Of a DNA stretch of 23,953 nucleotides, positions 1 through 8,829 are shown in pieces (position 1 is the stretch's first letter; every line of letters starts with the position of its first letter). The notes beneath the pieces were generated by a model, which saw only the letters and a program-made list of their open reading frames with translations, was not told where the DNA came from and made no database searches. Position numbers and translations under genes: made by a program. The DNA comes from Acanthaster planci (lineage: Eukaryota > Echinodermata > Asteroidea > Valvatida > Acanthasteridae): positions 1,593,372 through 1,617,324 of the forward strand of contig NW_019091377.1 of assembly GCF_001949145.1 (NCBI RefSeq), read 5' to 3'.

Positions 1-46
1 CTGTTACTTTTAAAATGGAAACAGGGCCTTTACCTTTTGTTAACAG

Positions 47-142
47 TTGCCCGGCTGGTCATCTGACGACAAGAAGCAAGACAGGAAGCAGCAGCAGATC
101 AAACGGCTGCAGGAGATCAACGCCAAGCGGCGAGAGGAGAGG
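47..142 (+). CDS. ACTR5: ACTR5 visible exon 1 (32 codons)
   Basis: The acceptor is ttaacag before 47 and the donor is GTAAGA at 143. The exon is in phase 0 at both ends. It encodes a Lys/Arg/Gln-rich helix ([18 protein letters not shown], then NAKRREER), part of the coiled-coil insertion of ARP5. The minisatellite at 196-369 lies just past its donor. Confidence 0.88.
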
Positions 143-3100
143 GTAAGAAATGAGGGGGTGTGCCAAGCCCTGAGGACCAGTTGGAGTGTGGTGTTACCAG
201 TGGCTGTCATCCTGGCTCCCTGCAAAACATTGACATATGTGCTGCTATTGATGACCAGTGGTTGTTTCCCTGGCACCCTGCCAGACATTGCCACGTGTGC
301 TGTCATTGACAACCAGTGGCTGTTTCCCTGGCTCCAAGCTAGACAATGCTGTATGTGCTGTAACCACAGGTGACCTGTCGGGCTACTTTCAATGCAAATA
401 CATTGCCATACTAAGCTATTTGTAACAAGTGAAATCTTGGTTGACCAGTACAAATAACTTGATCCATTCATGTGTTCATTTACTCAACTCAATAATAAGC
501 CGCCAGCCCATTGAGTCAGCTTGGGTGGAGTTGTAACCCTGGCCTAAAGCCTGCCTGTTGCATTGTTTCTGTGACTTATCAGCTGGCCGGCGAGGAAGAG
601 AAGTTACAGCAGCTGAAGAGCGTGCAGGAACTGTTGGAAGACGAGGACGAAGAAGGATACCAGGTGATTGTGAATAGCAACTAGAAATTTATGATGGTCT
701 GGCTGATATGATAGCTGGCCTTGTGGCTTGTAGTTTGGCCAGCTGGCATTTTGAAATGGCAGGCATTTTGGCCTGTGTATTGGCTGCCTGACATTTTTTG
801 GCCTTCGATTCCAACTTGGATTATTTGGTTGACTAGCCAGCTATGGGGCATGTATAGATAGTTTGCCAGCTAGCCATCAAGTTTGGTTTGCTGGCTTGCT
901 AGAATACTGGCTACTTACTGACTGGCTAGAAGGTTAAGTCAGTGGCCAACAAGTTGTGTCGGCTGGTGTTAAAGATCATTGGTAATAATTGATGGCTTGC
1001 AAAAATGGCCAACAAGTTGGCTAGTCTGGTCGACCGAAATTTTCTGTAGATGACCTGATGTATACATTCGATCTTACATTGAGACAATCACATCGTGTGG
1101 GTTGTTTAAGGAAGAAAAAACAAGTACATTAAATGGACGGCGATTTGTTGGTAGGTAAATAGTTTTTGAAATATAAGTGACAAAATATAGTAGGAGAAAT
1201 GTATTAATTGACAATCATTAAGATATCACAGTTGATAGCAATTTTTTTTAGTACTCTTGTGCTTAATCAATCCACACTCAGACAGCTCTGCGGGAGCTTG
1301 GTTACTCCTCCGGGGCAGAGCTTCAGTCCATGGTCGACAAGCTGAACGAAACCATCCAGAAGATCAAGGACAAGATACAAGGGGTGGAGTCTAAACCGAC
1401 CAGCCAATCACAGGCCGATGGCTCTCAGACTGACCAATCACATAAAGACGACACTCGGTCAAAGGTATATGACGAGTAAAAGGAGAATTGGCACCTTGTC
1501 TTTGGCTGCTTTTCCTTGTTTACGAGCTTTAAGTGAATTTGTGTCATAAAGCAAAGTCTCAATTAGGAATGTAAAGAGTTTGAGGGGGGCCTACTCCTCT
1601 TCATCAGAATCTCATCTAACCGAGTTTTTTCCAGCAGTGTTTGTCTAATTTGATGAAGTGATGCTGTTTTCAAATTTATCCATGAGCTTTGAGTAGACTG
1701 ATTGCACCTGCTAAGTCACGTGACCTATAGTGCGTATTAAATATCAAGAAACACGGCGTCCACCAAAAGCAAATTGTTTCGTAAATATCGTTTACCAAGA
1801 ATAAAGCCGACGGTACGTACCGTACTCAGACTACTGATGTGCTGGTTATTGTACCATAACCTGGCTGTATTGTTTGTAAACAACACTCAAAACACATGTT
1901 GCTATGGGGTTGATACCCACCATAGGTCACGTGATTTAGCAGGCACTATCGGTCTATTTGTGGTTCATTTCATCCAGCCTTTGGTTCATCACTTTTTGCA
2001 TGAGGAAAACCAATATTCAGAGCGGTGAACTGGGACTTGTGAGTGGATCTCTGAGTTTGCCAAAAAACCTGGCATTTATACACTTCCATATTTCCCTGTT
2101 GCCTTGGTAATCTGTCAGAGCCCAGGAGCTGACATCAAGGATCCTAACAGTGAGCAAGGTAACGTGTGTGATCTGGATCTACTGCTGAGGGACGTGGATC
2201 AAGACTACGACAGGTAAAAAATTTTAACAAGACCAGACTACTGCATCCAAATGAATGGGATGTGCTTCACTACCAATCATAAGCTGGACCAAGAGAGGGC
2301 GCAATTTTTCTAGCAACAGAGGCTCCTTTGGTGAGAACTGCACTTTGCTGGTTCACAAATGACTTATCGAATGTCTGTGTTACTGTTGCGTTGCTTCTAA
2401 CAAAATGAACACTTCCCACCAACATGGCTGTCTTAAACCAAAGAGGGGGTGCTTCTGCTCAAGAAGGATGCAATCCCTTGTACCTGACCTATAATAAATC
2501 TATTTATTTTCTTCTCCAGCCAAAATGTTGATTGTCTCTTGAGCATTGGGGAACTCTGGTTCAAACTTGAAATTAATCAAGAAACGTTTTTACAGTAAGC
2601 AAACAAGCCCACAACCTGCTGCCAGAATGACCTTTGACCTTGCCGAGTACTACCAGCTGCAGCTCAGCGTGGAGCGAATACGCATTCCTGAGATTGTGTT
2701 CCAGCCCTCGATAATGGGTCATGACCAGGCAGGCCTGGCCGAGACCCTGGAGCATGTGCTGAGAAGCTACGACAGCAAGATGCAGGATAGGCTGGTGCAG
2801 GTAAGAGATGAAGGGCATGGGACTTGGAGGAAAAGGGATGTGGAAAGTCATAAAAGCTGGACATATCATGGTTAATAATTAATGGGCACAGACCTTGGAA
2901 AATGTTGTGAGGAGTTCAGACAGCAAGATGTAAGATAGGCTGGTGCAGGCAAGGCAGTCCTGTATGATTCAAAAAGTGTGAGGTGAAGGGGTGGGGTTAG
3001 TGAGTTATAAAAGGGGCATGGTGAGTCCTTAAAGCTTAGTTGGCCACAGGCAGTGATTTGTAAGTGTCAGTGGAGACCTTATAAATGTCATGAGTTATGA

Positions 3101-4353
3101 CAGCAAGATGTAGGATGGGCTGGTGTGGTGAACGATGAAAGGGGTGGGACTAAGTAAAAGGGGTGTGTCCAGACGAGACAGACAGGAAACAGTTTGTGTT
3201 GGTTTTCAATCATTGATGGATGGCCACACCCAAATGGGGAGACCTTAAAACATGCACTGAGAAGTTTCGACAGCAAGACCAGGGAAAGACTAGCACAGTC
3301 CAGGGAAGAGGTAGGGAAAAGGAAAGGAAAAATGAGTGTCTCTCGTCAAAGAGGGCGGGGCAAGATATGACTCGATCACCAATCACTAGCAATTAGAAAT
3401 GAGCTGACAGGACCTGCAGTAAGGACTCACAACAACATGGAGTATCGTGAGTAGTTTTAGGGATACAAGTACTTGTATGTTCTTGAGACCAGGTATACAC
3501 GATTCGGATTCCCATCTCAGTTCTTCCTGTGTTTTTTTTTTCTGTTCACCAGAGGGTTTTTCTGACTGGCGGTAACATGTTGTACCCTGGTATGAAGCAG
3601 CGAGTTGAAGCCGAGCTGCTGGCCATGCGACCATTCCAGTCCACATTCCAAGTCTTCGCTGCAGGTACACCCAGGAATGTAACAGCAGACAGCTATTAAA
3701 CCCAACATGTCCCCCTCTCCTCATCTTTCAAAGTCTTGTCACACCAAAATCTGGTTCAATATTTTGCAGTGTCCATAATAAACTGCTGCCAGTCCATCAC
3801 AAGTTCATAATTCGTTGCAAGTCACACAGTCTCGAGCCAAGTCACAAACTATTCAAAAGAAATTGTGAGAAAGGCATTGCTTTATCATTTTTTGCTCTGC
3901 TGTGTGTGCCTTGGTTTCGCGAAAAGGACTTCTGATGGACTTGAACATAACACAGGTCTTTGTAAGCATGTGGCCAGTTTCAGATACAAATTGTTTTTTG
4001 ACAATCTACATTTTACCTCAAATTAAAACAGCTTCTAAGCAACTTTGACAATCAATTATTCAATGTAGATCTTACTTCCGTTCAAATACTCTGTTTTAGC
4101 CCCAAAGTCTGCAAGTCCGTTCTAGATCCCAACTTCACCCCCAAATTTAGAGAAAGAAGCTTCCTTCTTCTGTTAACCAGGAGATCCGGTTCTTGACTCC
4201 TGGCACGGTGCCAAGAAGTGGGCCAGTGACGCAGCATTGGCCGGGGATTGCTTCGTCACGAGGGAGGAGTACCTTGAGAAAGGCGGGGAGTACCTCAGGG
4301 AGCATGCCGCGTCCAACCGGTTCAGGCCCAACCCCACAGTGATTCGATCATGA
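47..4353 (+). CDS. ACTR5: Actin-related protein 5 (INO80 complex subunit), C-terminal half, seven exons; 5' end outside the window
   Basis: ARP5 is a nuclear actin-related subunit of the INO80 chromatin remodeller. With the IES6/INO80C partner it contacts the nucleosome and couples ATP hydrolysis to sliding. Exons are 47-142, 583-663, 1282-1464, 2119-2213, 2596-2800, 3553-3664 and 4181-4353, all GT-AG. Intron phases are 0,0,0,2,0,1, and codons join cleanly at every junction. About 314 residues are visible. Residues 1-120 are a charged coiled coil ([24 protein letters not shown]) matching the large ARP5-specific insertion. Next comes an acidic linker, then the actin fold with [36 protein letters not shown] (nucleotide-loop strand) and [17 protein letters not shown]. 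That last block is an ARP5 hallmark and separates it from actin and other ARPs. Human ARP5 is about 607 aa, so roughly half is present. The product is assigned from recalled homologues; exon edges come from splice sites and phase. Confidence 0.93.
196..369. repeat. Minisatellite, three tandem ~58 bp units
   Basis: Three imperfect units begin with accagtgg at 196, 254 and 312, so the period is 58 bp. Shared internal words include ttccctggc, agacattg/agacaatg and tgtgctgt. It sits in the 440 bp ACTR5 intron, 53 bp past the donor. It has no coding value. Confidence 0.85.
583..663 (+). CDS. ACTR5: ACTR5 visible exon 2 (27 codons)
   Basis: The acceptor cttatcag precedes 583 and the donor CAG|GTGATT follows 663; both ends are phase 0. 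It encodes an acidic helix with [14 protein letters not shown], which matches the VQELLEDG segment of vertebrate ARP5 as I recall it. Confidence 0.88.
690..1030. repeat. GGCTGG/CTGGCTAG-rich degenerate simple repeat
   Basis: Words such as ggctggc, gctagcca, ctggctag and ggccaacaagttg (at about 943 and 1007) recur without a fixed period. It looks like an old, scrambled minisatellite filling most of the 618 bp ACTR5 intron. Confidence 0.5.
1282..1464 (+). CDS. ACTR5: ACTR5 visible exon 3 (61 codons)
   Basis: The acceptor cactcag precedes 1282 and the donor AAG|GTATAT follows 1464. A second AG at 1284-1285 would break the frame. The exon encodes [20 protein letters not shown], which parallels [20 protein letters not shown] in vertebrate ARP5. 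It then continues into a Ser/Gln/Asp-rich, probably disordered tail. Confidence 0.88.
1708..1942. mobile_element. MITE, 235 bp, ~21 bp terminal inverted repeats carrying CACGTG, GCAC target duplication
   Basis: The left end CTGCTAAGTCACGTGACC is mirrored by the right end GGTCACGTGATTTAGCAG, which differs by one base. Identical GCAC tetranucleotides flank the element at 1704-1707 and 1943-1946, as a 4 bp target-site duplication would. There is no internal protein gene, so the element is non-autonomous. It lies in the 654 bp ACTR5 intron. I could not assign a superfamily. Confidence 0.7.
2119..2213 (+). CDS. ACTR5: ACTR5 visible exon 4 (acidic linker, 31 codons + 2 nt)
   Basis: The acceptor ctgtcag precedes 2119 and the donor ACAG|GTAAAA follows 2213. 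The frame stays open only when read from 2119 in phase 0, as exon 3 requires. The two trailing bases AG pair with T at 2596 to give Ser. The peptide is acidic ([15 protein letters not shown]), like the acidic linker before the C-terminal actin fold in ARP5. It has weaker family support than the other exons, so phase agreement is the main evidence. Confidence 0.75.
2596..2800 (+). CDS. ACTR5: ACTR5 visible exon 5 (start of C-terminal actin fold)
   Basis: The acceptor ttttacag precedes 2596 and the donor GCAG|GTAAGA follows 2800. One base completes the split Ser, then 68 codons follow. [17 protein letters not shown] and [18 protein letters not shown] align with VGTERIRAPEIIFQPSLIG and QAGIAETLQYILDRYPKD of vertebrate ARP5. 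The last ~60 bp and the donor are repeated, decayed, three more times in the following intron. Confidence 0.95.
2741..3310 (+). repeat. Tandem array: 3' end of ACTR5 exon 5 plus donor, followed by three decayed copies in the intron
   Basis: GAGACCCTGG...GACAGCAAGATGCAGGATAGG and the following donor (2741-2815) recur at about 2889, 3073 and 3239, with spacings of 148, 184 and 166 bp. Shared words are agacctt, gacagcaagatgtaggat (copies 2 and 3), gctggtg, and purine-rich aaggggtggg flanks. Copy 2 has a stop after GACAGCAAGATG. Its donor is GCAAGG instead of GTAAGA, and copy 4 has lost a donor. They are non-coding relics, not alternative exons. Confidence 0.8.
3553..3664 (+). CDS. ACTR5: ACTR5 visible exon 6 (nucleotide-loop strand)
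   Basis: The acceptor gttcaccag precedes 3553 and the donor GCAG|GTACAC follows 3664. It holds 37 codons plus 1 nt. It encodes [20 protein letters not shown], then [13 protein letters not shown]. The LTGGN..YPGM strand is the actin-family phosphate/adenosine loop, and the MRPF motif is ARP5-like. Confidence 0.95.
3767..3955 (-). mobile_element. hAT-like non-autonomous element remnant, related to 7389-7558
   Basis: The reverse complement of 3791-3858 closely matches about 7480-7528, with shared words tttgaatag, ttgtga, ttggct and gtgacttgc/atgacttgc. Both copies contain gatggacttgaa. Ends cagtgtcc and taacacag resemble the CAGTGTTG / CAACACTG ends of the other copy. A flanking 8 bp duplication is weak here (4 of 8), so the limits are approximate. 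It lies in the 516 bp ACTR5 intron. Confidence 0.55.
4181..4353 (+). CDS. ACTR5: ACTR5 terminal exon and stop codon
   Basis: The acceptor gttaaccag precedes 4181. Two bases complete a split Gly, then 56 codons follow with TGA at 4351-4353. [15 protein letters not shown], then [18 protein letters not shown], match NPVLDAWYGARDWAL and KEYEEKGGEYLKEHCASN of vertebrate ARP5. The end, NPTVIRS, is shorter than the low-complexity tail of mammalian ARP5. Confidence 0.95.
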
Positions 4354-5215
4354 CAGGACAAGGAGAGCCATCAGCCTTGTGGATGATTCACTGAGGGCGC
4401 CATACGCTCACAGTACTGATGCAAACTGCTGTCTGTGTACAAGGAATCAGTAGCTACCATGGACATTTCTATGCCTGATAGAGCAGAACTTCATTGTGAG
4501 ATGTTACATGGACCTCTGACATGTGTTGGCTGTGTGCGTGAACTGAAGAGGGCACCCATTACCTTTACTGGTGCTACTTTCCAAAGTGCAGAGGAGCAAG
4601 GGACGACTGCATCTCTACAGCATTGATGCCCAGTAATGCAGGCCTCATAGTATACGCCTTCTCATTCATGGAGGTATATCACGACCACTGCACATTGTCA
4701 GCACAGCCGAACGCTACCACAGCAACCAACATCAGGTGCACCTAAGATTGTCAGGAGAGATTTTCAGCCGTAGCAAACAAGAAAACAAGGCGACAAATCT
4801 CGCCCACATAACACGTAATGAGTCAATGACGCTAGCACTTGTCAATCCACGCTATTTACTGTATGTTTGGGCATCCGGGATTAAATGTTTGTAATCAATA
4901 CTTTATTTCATTAACCTTGCAACTTAAAATTGACAGAATTGAAGCTTAATAATTGTGTGATGTTAGGAACCAAAGATATTCATGAATATCCCAATGTTCG
5001 GTCAGCTTCAGGCAATGATCATTATAGCATAAGAAATAACCGTTTTTCACATAGCTCTTTTAACTAAGTTTTTTCAGCACCTCACATTATTATCTCTGAT
5101 GATGATCATTGGACTGATTTACGTTCCAAATAACATCTCAGGTCCTTGAGAAGTGTACAGCTTGATGCTGCCATTTTGGAGCAAGGCAGCCAAAATCACG
5201 CACAGTAACCATCTC
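4354..5215 (+). other. ACTR5 3' UTR candidate / start of intergenic region
   Basis: No conserved peptide is visible. The stretch after the TGA is AT-rich and would be 3' UTR if the mRNA ends at the 4880 or 5641 signal. I see no convincing repeat here. Confidence 0.4.
4880..4885 (+). promoter_or_regulatory. Candidate polyadenylation signal ATTAAA for ACTR5
   Basis: ATTAAA is followed within 20 bases by GT-rich tgtttgtaatc. It would give a ~550 nt 3' UTR. The hexamer is common in AT-rich DNA, so this is only a candidate. Confidence 0.3.
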
Positions 5216-5366
5216 TGCCCTCACAGGCACCCATTTGTACTCCTGGGTAGGGGAGAGGCAAGGGGGAGTAAAGCGACTTGCCCAAGCTCACACGTCACCA
5301 GCTGCTGGATTGGAACCTCAGACTCTATGTTCATGAGTCACAAGCCACTTGGCCATACGCCTCACG
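5216..5366 (-). mobile_element. tRNA-derived SINE copy, antisense to ACTR5
   Basis: On the minus strand the copy opens with a tRNA-like head. It has an A box TGGCCAAGTGG at 5355-5345 and a B box GGTTCCAATCC at 5317-5307, both fitting RNA polymerase III internal promoter consensuses. The body then reads gcttgggcaagtcgctttac and ends in caggagtacaaatgggtgcc. This body resembles the conserved central domain (ttgggcaaggcactttac...aaatgggta) of widespread metazoan SINE superfamilies. The anticodon arm is degenerate, so it is not a functional tRNA gene. I could not name the family. Confidence 0.65.
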
Positions 5367-5640
5367 TGTGGCATTACTTTCCGGCAGTACTTGCCAGTGC
5401 ATTATGTTGTCCCCTTTCTTCTTTCGCTCCCAATTTGCCAATTTCATGGCAAGTGCTAGTTGCATTGCTGTCATGAGAGAAAAATCTGCAACCTTTGTAA
5501 AATTGTGAAAAATCAGTCCTGTCAAATGAAACACGCATAACCAGTAGACATTTCATGGACGTTTTGTTTTATTGAATATTTACAAAGCAATGATATGCAT
5601 TTGTTTTAAATTTTTTGTTCCTCTTTTTCTACTTTAGAAT

Positions 5641-5646
5641 AATAAA
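5641..5646 (+). promoter_or_regulatory. Candidate polyadenylation signal AATAAA for ACTR5
   Basis: AATAAA is followed by ttgattttgac about 20 bases on. It would give a ~1.3 kb 3' UTR that includes the antisense SINE. A TTTATT just downstream gives the same hexamer on the other strand. Confidence 0.35.
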
Positions 5647-6055
5647 GACATTTTATTACAAAAAAAGTTGATTTTGACAAGTTTTTAACTTCTAATAATT
5701 AACACGAGTGTACCTATACTTTTTGGGTAAAGTACAGTAGCAACCGTCCATTGAAGCCAATGCAGCAAAATATTTTAAAATACTTTGCAACTGTATCACC
5801 GAATTTCACACAAAGTGAAGGAACATGTCAACATAATGAGGTATATCAACAATAGTACTACAGACATTTTGGTTTCAGACTCGAAACATGACCCAAAATA
5901 TGCAACCAAACATGATCATCCATATTCTACACAAACACAACGTTCTGCCACAACCACCAAAACAGATGGCCAGCTGGTCTCTCGCCATCTTTGGAGGGGG
6001 AAAAAAAGATATTGACACTGGCCCCTTACAGGAAAACTGATGTTAGAAAATGCCT
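5647..6055. other. Intergenic stretch, nothing recognised
   Basis: AT-rich sequence with short open frames lacking any family resemblance. I see no repeat or RNA structure I can support. Confidence 0.4.
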
Positions 6056-6342
6056 TTAACACGTTGACTGCCGCACCTAAGGGTGTTCCCATTTGCCAAG
6101 CGTTGTACGCATGCATACATATTAAACAGGTACCTTTCAGGTGTCTATTTAAACACGAGCAGTTTACACACGTTCATGTATGTCCTCAGTATTGCCAGCA
6201 GCGTATTTGTTGTGTCCTTTGGTGATACCAGTGTATTCAGTTTACATCACAATAGCTCTTCATTTCCTACGAGTATACTCGTAGTGGTGGAATCTGGTAC
6301 ACCTGTGACGAGTATACTCATAGACAGCAGTCAACGTGTTAA
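6056..6342. mobile_element. piggyBac-like MITE, 279 bp between TTAA target duplications
   Basis: TTAA at 6056-6059 and at 6339-6342 bound an element beginning CACGTTGACTGC and ending GCAGTCAACGTG, a perfect 12 bp inverted repeat. TTAA is the fixed target site of the piggyBac superfamily. The right half holds two copies of the palindrome GAGTATACTC (about 6270 and 6310). No transposase is encoded, so it would have relied on one supplied elsewhere. Confidence 0.8.
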
Positions 6343-6745
6343 TATAAAGATGCCATGGGAAAATGCCATTTGAGCCTAATTAAAAGACACTTCTTATCAA
6401 GTTGGAATACGTTCTTAAGAGCTCCAGGCAGAGACCACCCAAAACCTAGGGCCGCAGTTCATTTTAGGCTTGTGCAAATTTGCAGTTTGAACGATGTCTC
6501 CAAATACTGCTCCAATTTTTGGATGCCATTTGGTTCCCGGTGGTTCCTTCCCCCTCCCCCCCACACCAACTACCCCCAAAATGTCTGGTCTGTTGTAAAC
6601 AAAGCAAACACTTCACAAGAAAACCAACAGGGACACAAGTGGGATCTGCTTTACCAGTGTGCAGCTGAAGTCTTCCTACAAGTAATCTAAATTTGAAGGG
6701 GAAAAAAACAGGTGCAAGAAACCTGCACTTGCACACCAACAGGGA
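6343..6745. other. Intergenic stretch between two MITEs
   Basis: Contains a C-rich run (6549-6563) and a small hairpin (ggtgcaag / cttgcac, about 6712-6736). No gene is recognised. Confidence 0.4.
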
Positions 6746-6747
6746 CC

Positions 6748-6934
6748 ATTAGAAATGGTGTGGATACAGGGTACTTACGCCGCCCTGAAAAACTTGGTTA
6801 AATTACCATTTTGTGCAGTTACTTCAGGGAAAACAAGGCTTACGATGTGGGATAACATTACCACACAAAATGGTGATTTAACCACCCATTTTTGCGAGCC
6901 ACGTGTATGTTCTCTACACATACCATTTCTAATG
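6748..6934. mobile_element. Foldback / MITE-like element, ~187 bp
   Basis: The outer arms ATTAGAAATGGT and ACCATTTCTAAT are inverted. Inside, 6796-6815 and 6864-6883 form a second inverted pair with one mismatch in 20 (ggttaaattaccattttgtg type). The transcript would fold into a long hairpin. I found no clear target-site duplication, so the type is unassigned. Confidence 0.55.
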
Positions 6935-7380
6935 ATCTCTATTTCAGCTTGTTTCCACCGAGGAGAGATTTGTTTTTGAGCCATGTGCGGGGTGCGGAAC
7001 AGGTGAGAACCAGTCACACAGAATAAGCAACACATACAGTAGTTCTTTTTTTTTTAAGTGGCAGCCTGGTTTTTGGTAAGCAAATATTTGAGGACGCTTA
7101 GCAGCAAACTTGGCCTCTGCTGGTCAGACATGCAACAGACAACAATGCTGGAAATGTTAATTACTTGAGCTGGAAGTCCAGCAATAAAACATGGCCATCG
7201 AATATTGACTCTGTAGAAATATTGCAACCACAATCAATCTACCAAAAATGTGGGATAAGAAAAAGAGAAGATAGGACAAAAATTCAGCCTACCCAATGTA
7301 ACAATATACAACACATCATTGAAAATATGAAAAATAAGGGAAAGGAAAAAGAAATGACAGCAGCAATAAGGAACTTACAT

Positions 7381-7566
7381 GTACACTAGAGTGTTGTAAT
7401 CGAGTCCAGTCACAAGGCCAGTCACAAGGCCAGTCATAAGTAGCCGGGTGAACAATGACCAAAGAATGCTTTTGTCACAGCTCATTTGAATAGCTTGTGA
7501 ATTGGCTTAAGACTGAATGACTTGCGATGGACTTATGATGGACTTGAATACAACACTGGTACTCTG
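7381..7566. mobile_element. hAT-like MITE with 8 bp target-site duplication
   Basis: The element (7389-7558) runs from GAGTGTTGTAATCGAGTCCA to TGGACTTGAATACAACACTG, forming terminal inverted repeats. It is flanked by gtacacta (7381-7388) and gtactctg (7559-7566), which match at 6 of 8 positions. That fits the 8 bp duplications of the hAT superfamily. Internally it has ~13 bp tandem units gtcacaaggccag (7406-7440). A related copy lies inverted in ACTR5 at 3767-3955. Confidence 0.7.
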
Positions 7567-7684
7567 AGGCCTTGTTTCTTCATTTGAGTAAATGTCAAAG
7601 GTCAGCAACTTTCCTGACACTAAAATCCACAGTTTACCAACCAATTTCTTTACTTTTGAATACGAATCAGGTTTGTGGTTTGCA

Positions 7685-7744
7685 ACTGAATGTGTAAAAT
7701 GAACTAAAACAGAAACTGAATGTGTAAAATGAATTAAAACCAAA
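7685..7744. repeat. Two tandem 30 bp units
   Basis: actgaatgtgtaaaatgaa begins at 7685 and again at 7715, each followed by c/ttaaaac. A simple local duplication. Confidence 0.8.
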
Positions 7745-8829
7745 ACTAATTGAATAATACATCATCAAAAAACAGGTGCCAAAGCCACTTGGCAAGTAAT
7801 ACATAATGTGCTTCTAAGTTTTCACAAATGCCAGTTGAGGGTTCAATGCATGTGATATGCACCCCATTTTTTGCATTAATGTGTGTTCAGGAGAGACTCC
7901 AACTCTTTCAGACACATTTACATCTGCATTTTGGCACGTCACAAACGTAACTGAGTGTGTGCCTACAACCTGTGTTAAAGCATGGCTCCTTAAAAGTGAA
8001 CGTTCTTAAAAGTGACAGCAGACATAATGGTCTTGTTTCCAGTGTTCTCAACACCCACAAGCAGTGCAGTGAAACAAAAAGTGCTTGTGCTCATACCAAT
8101 GGAAAAGCCAGACCCGCAACACACAATACTTACGTTGGAATTTGGGAAGAGTTAAACGTCATGAGATCGGTTACTAGACACATTGGCAAGACCATGCTCA
8201 AATAAACACAAGTTTCCTAACACCAATTAATACAATAATTAATAAAAAGAAAAACTTCGACAGACTATATGAAGACATGAAAATTAAGCTATAAATACCC
8301 ATTCCTTTCTTTCTCCGTAACTCTTCAAAATTAGAGTGCCTAAAATAAAATGTAAATGTACATTTGGGGGAAAGGAGACTAGGTGTCTTTTTATCCATTG
8401 AAATATTCTGGCAAACTAAAGGGCACTTAAATAGAACTGCATTCCATCTCCCGCATAACTAACATCACAATTCAACTGGTTCAACTGAACAAAAACAGAA
8501 CAAATTCACTCTCCCTGTGGACTGCATATCTTAACATGAATTTGAATAACAAATAATTCTTTCCATTCTGAAATAAAATACTTTCTTTTCTGTGAACTCC
8601 AACACCTTTGTCAAAATCTGTAGTATCTTTCATTCCACAACTTTGCAATAGGGCTTCGTTTACATGTACATGTACTTTCTTTTATTTGTTTTTTTTTATT
8701 TTTGTAAGCCTAATTTGCTCTCAATAATCTCAACAACTTTTTAAATACACAAGCAATATCACTTAAAGACAAAGATAATGCGTAAAGCCCTTCATCTCAC
8801 TTTCTATGGTCTGATCAAACTGGAAGCCC
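7745..8829. other. Intergenic stretch, AT-rich, no gene recognised
   Basis: Contains a perfect 14 bp palindrome tacatgtacatgta at 8661-8674 and T-rich tracts around 8680-8704. Open frames here have no recognisable family. Confidence 0.4.
8681..8700 (-). promoter_or_regulatory. Two candidate polyadenylation signals (AATAAA) on the UCK2 strand
   Basis: TTTATT at 8681-8686 and 8695-8700 reads AATAAA on the minus strand. This would imply a ~2.4 kb UCK2 3' UTR, which is possible but unproven. An ATTAAA on the same strand at 10449-10444 is a nearer alternative. Confidence 0.25.

Noticed and set aside
1774-2028. 84-codon plus-strand frame as a gene
   Set aside because: It lies inside the MITE at 1708-1942 and runs past its end; it has no ATG-led conserved protein and is intronic in ACTR5.
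2573-2869. Minus-strand open frames over ACTR5 exon 5
   Set aside because: They mirror a conserved exon on the plus strand and show no independent family resemblance.
2889-3310. Alternative ACTR5 exons from the copied exon 5 ends
   Set aside because: The copies lack acceptors in register, carry stop codons (TAA after GACAGCAAGATG) and have damaged donors.
5307-5366. Functional tRNA gene on the minus strand
   Set aside because: The A and B boxes fit, but the anticodon and acceptor stems do not pair properly and a SINE-like body follows.
7400-7440. CRISPR-like short repeat array
   Set aside because: Only two to three 13 bp units without spacers, inside a eukaryotic MITE.
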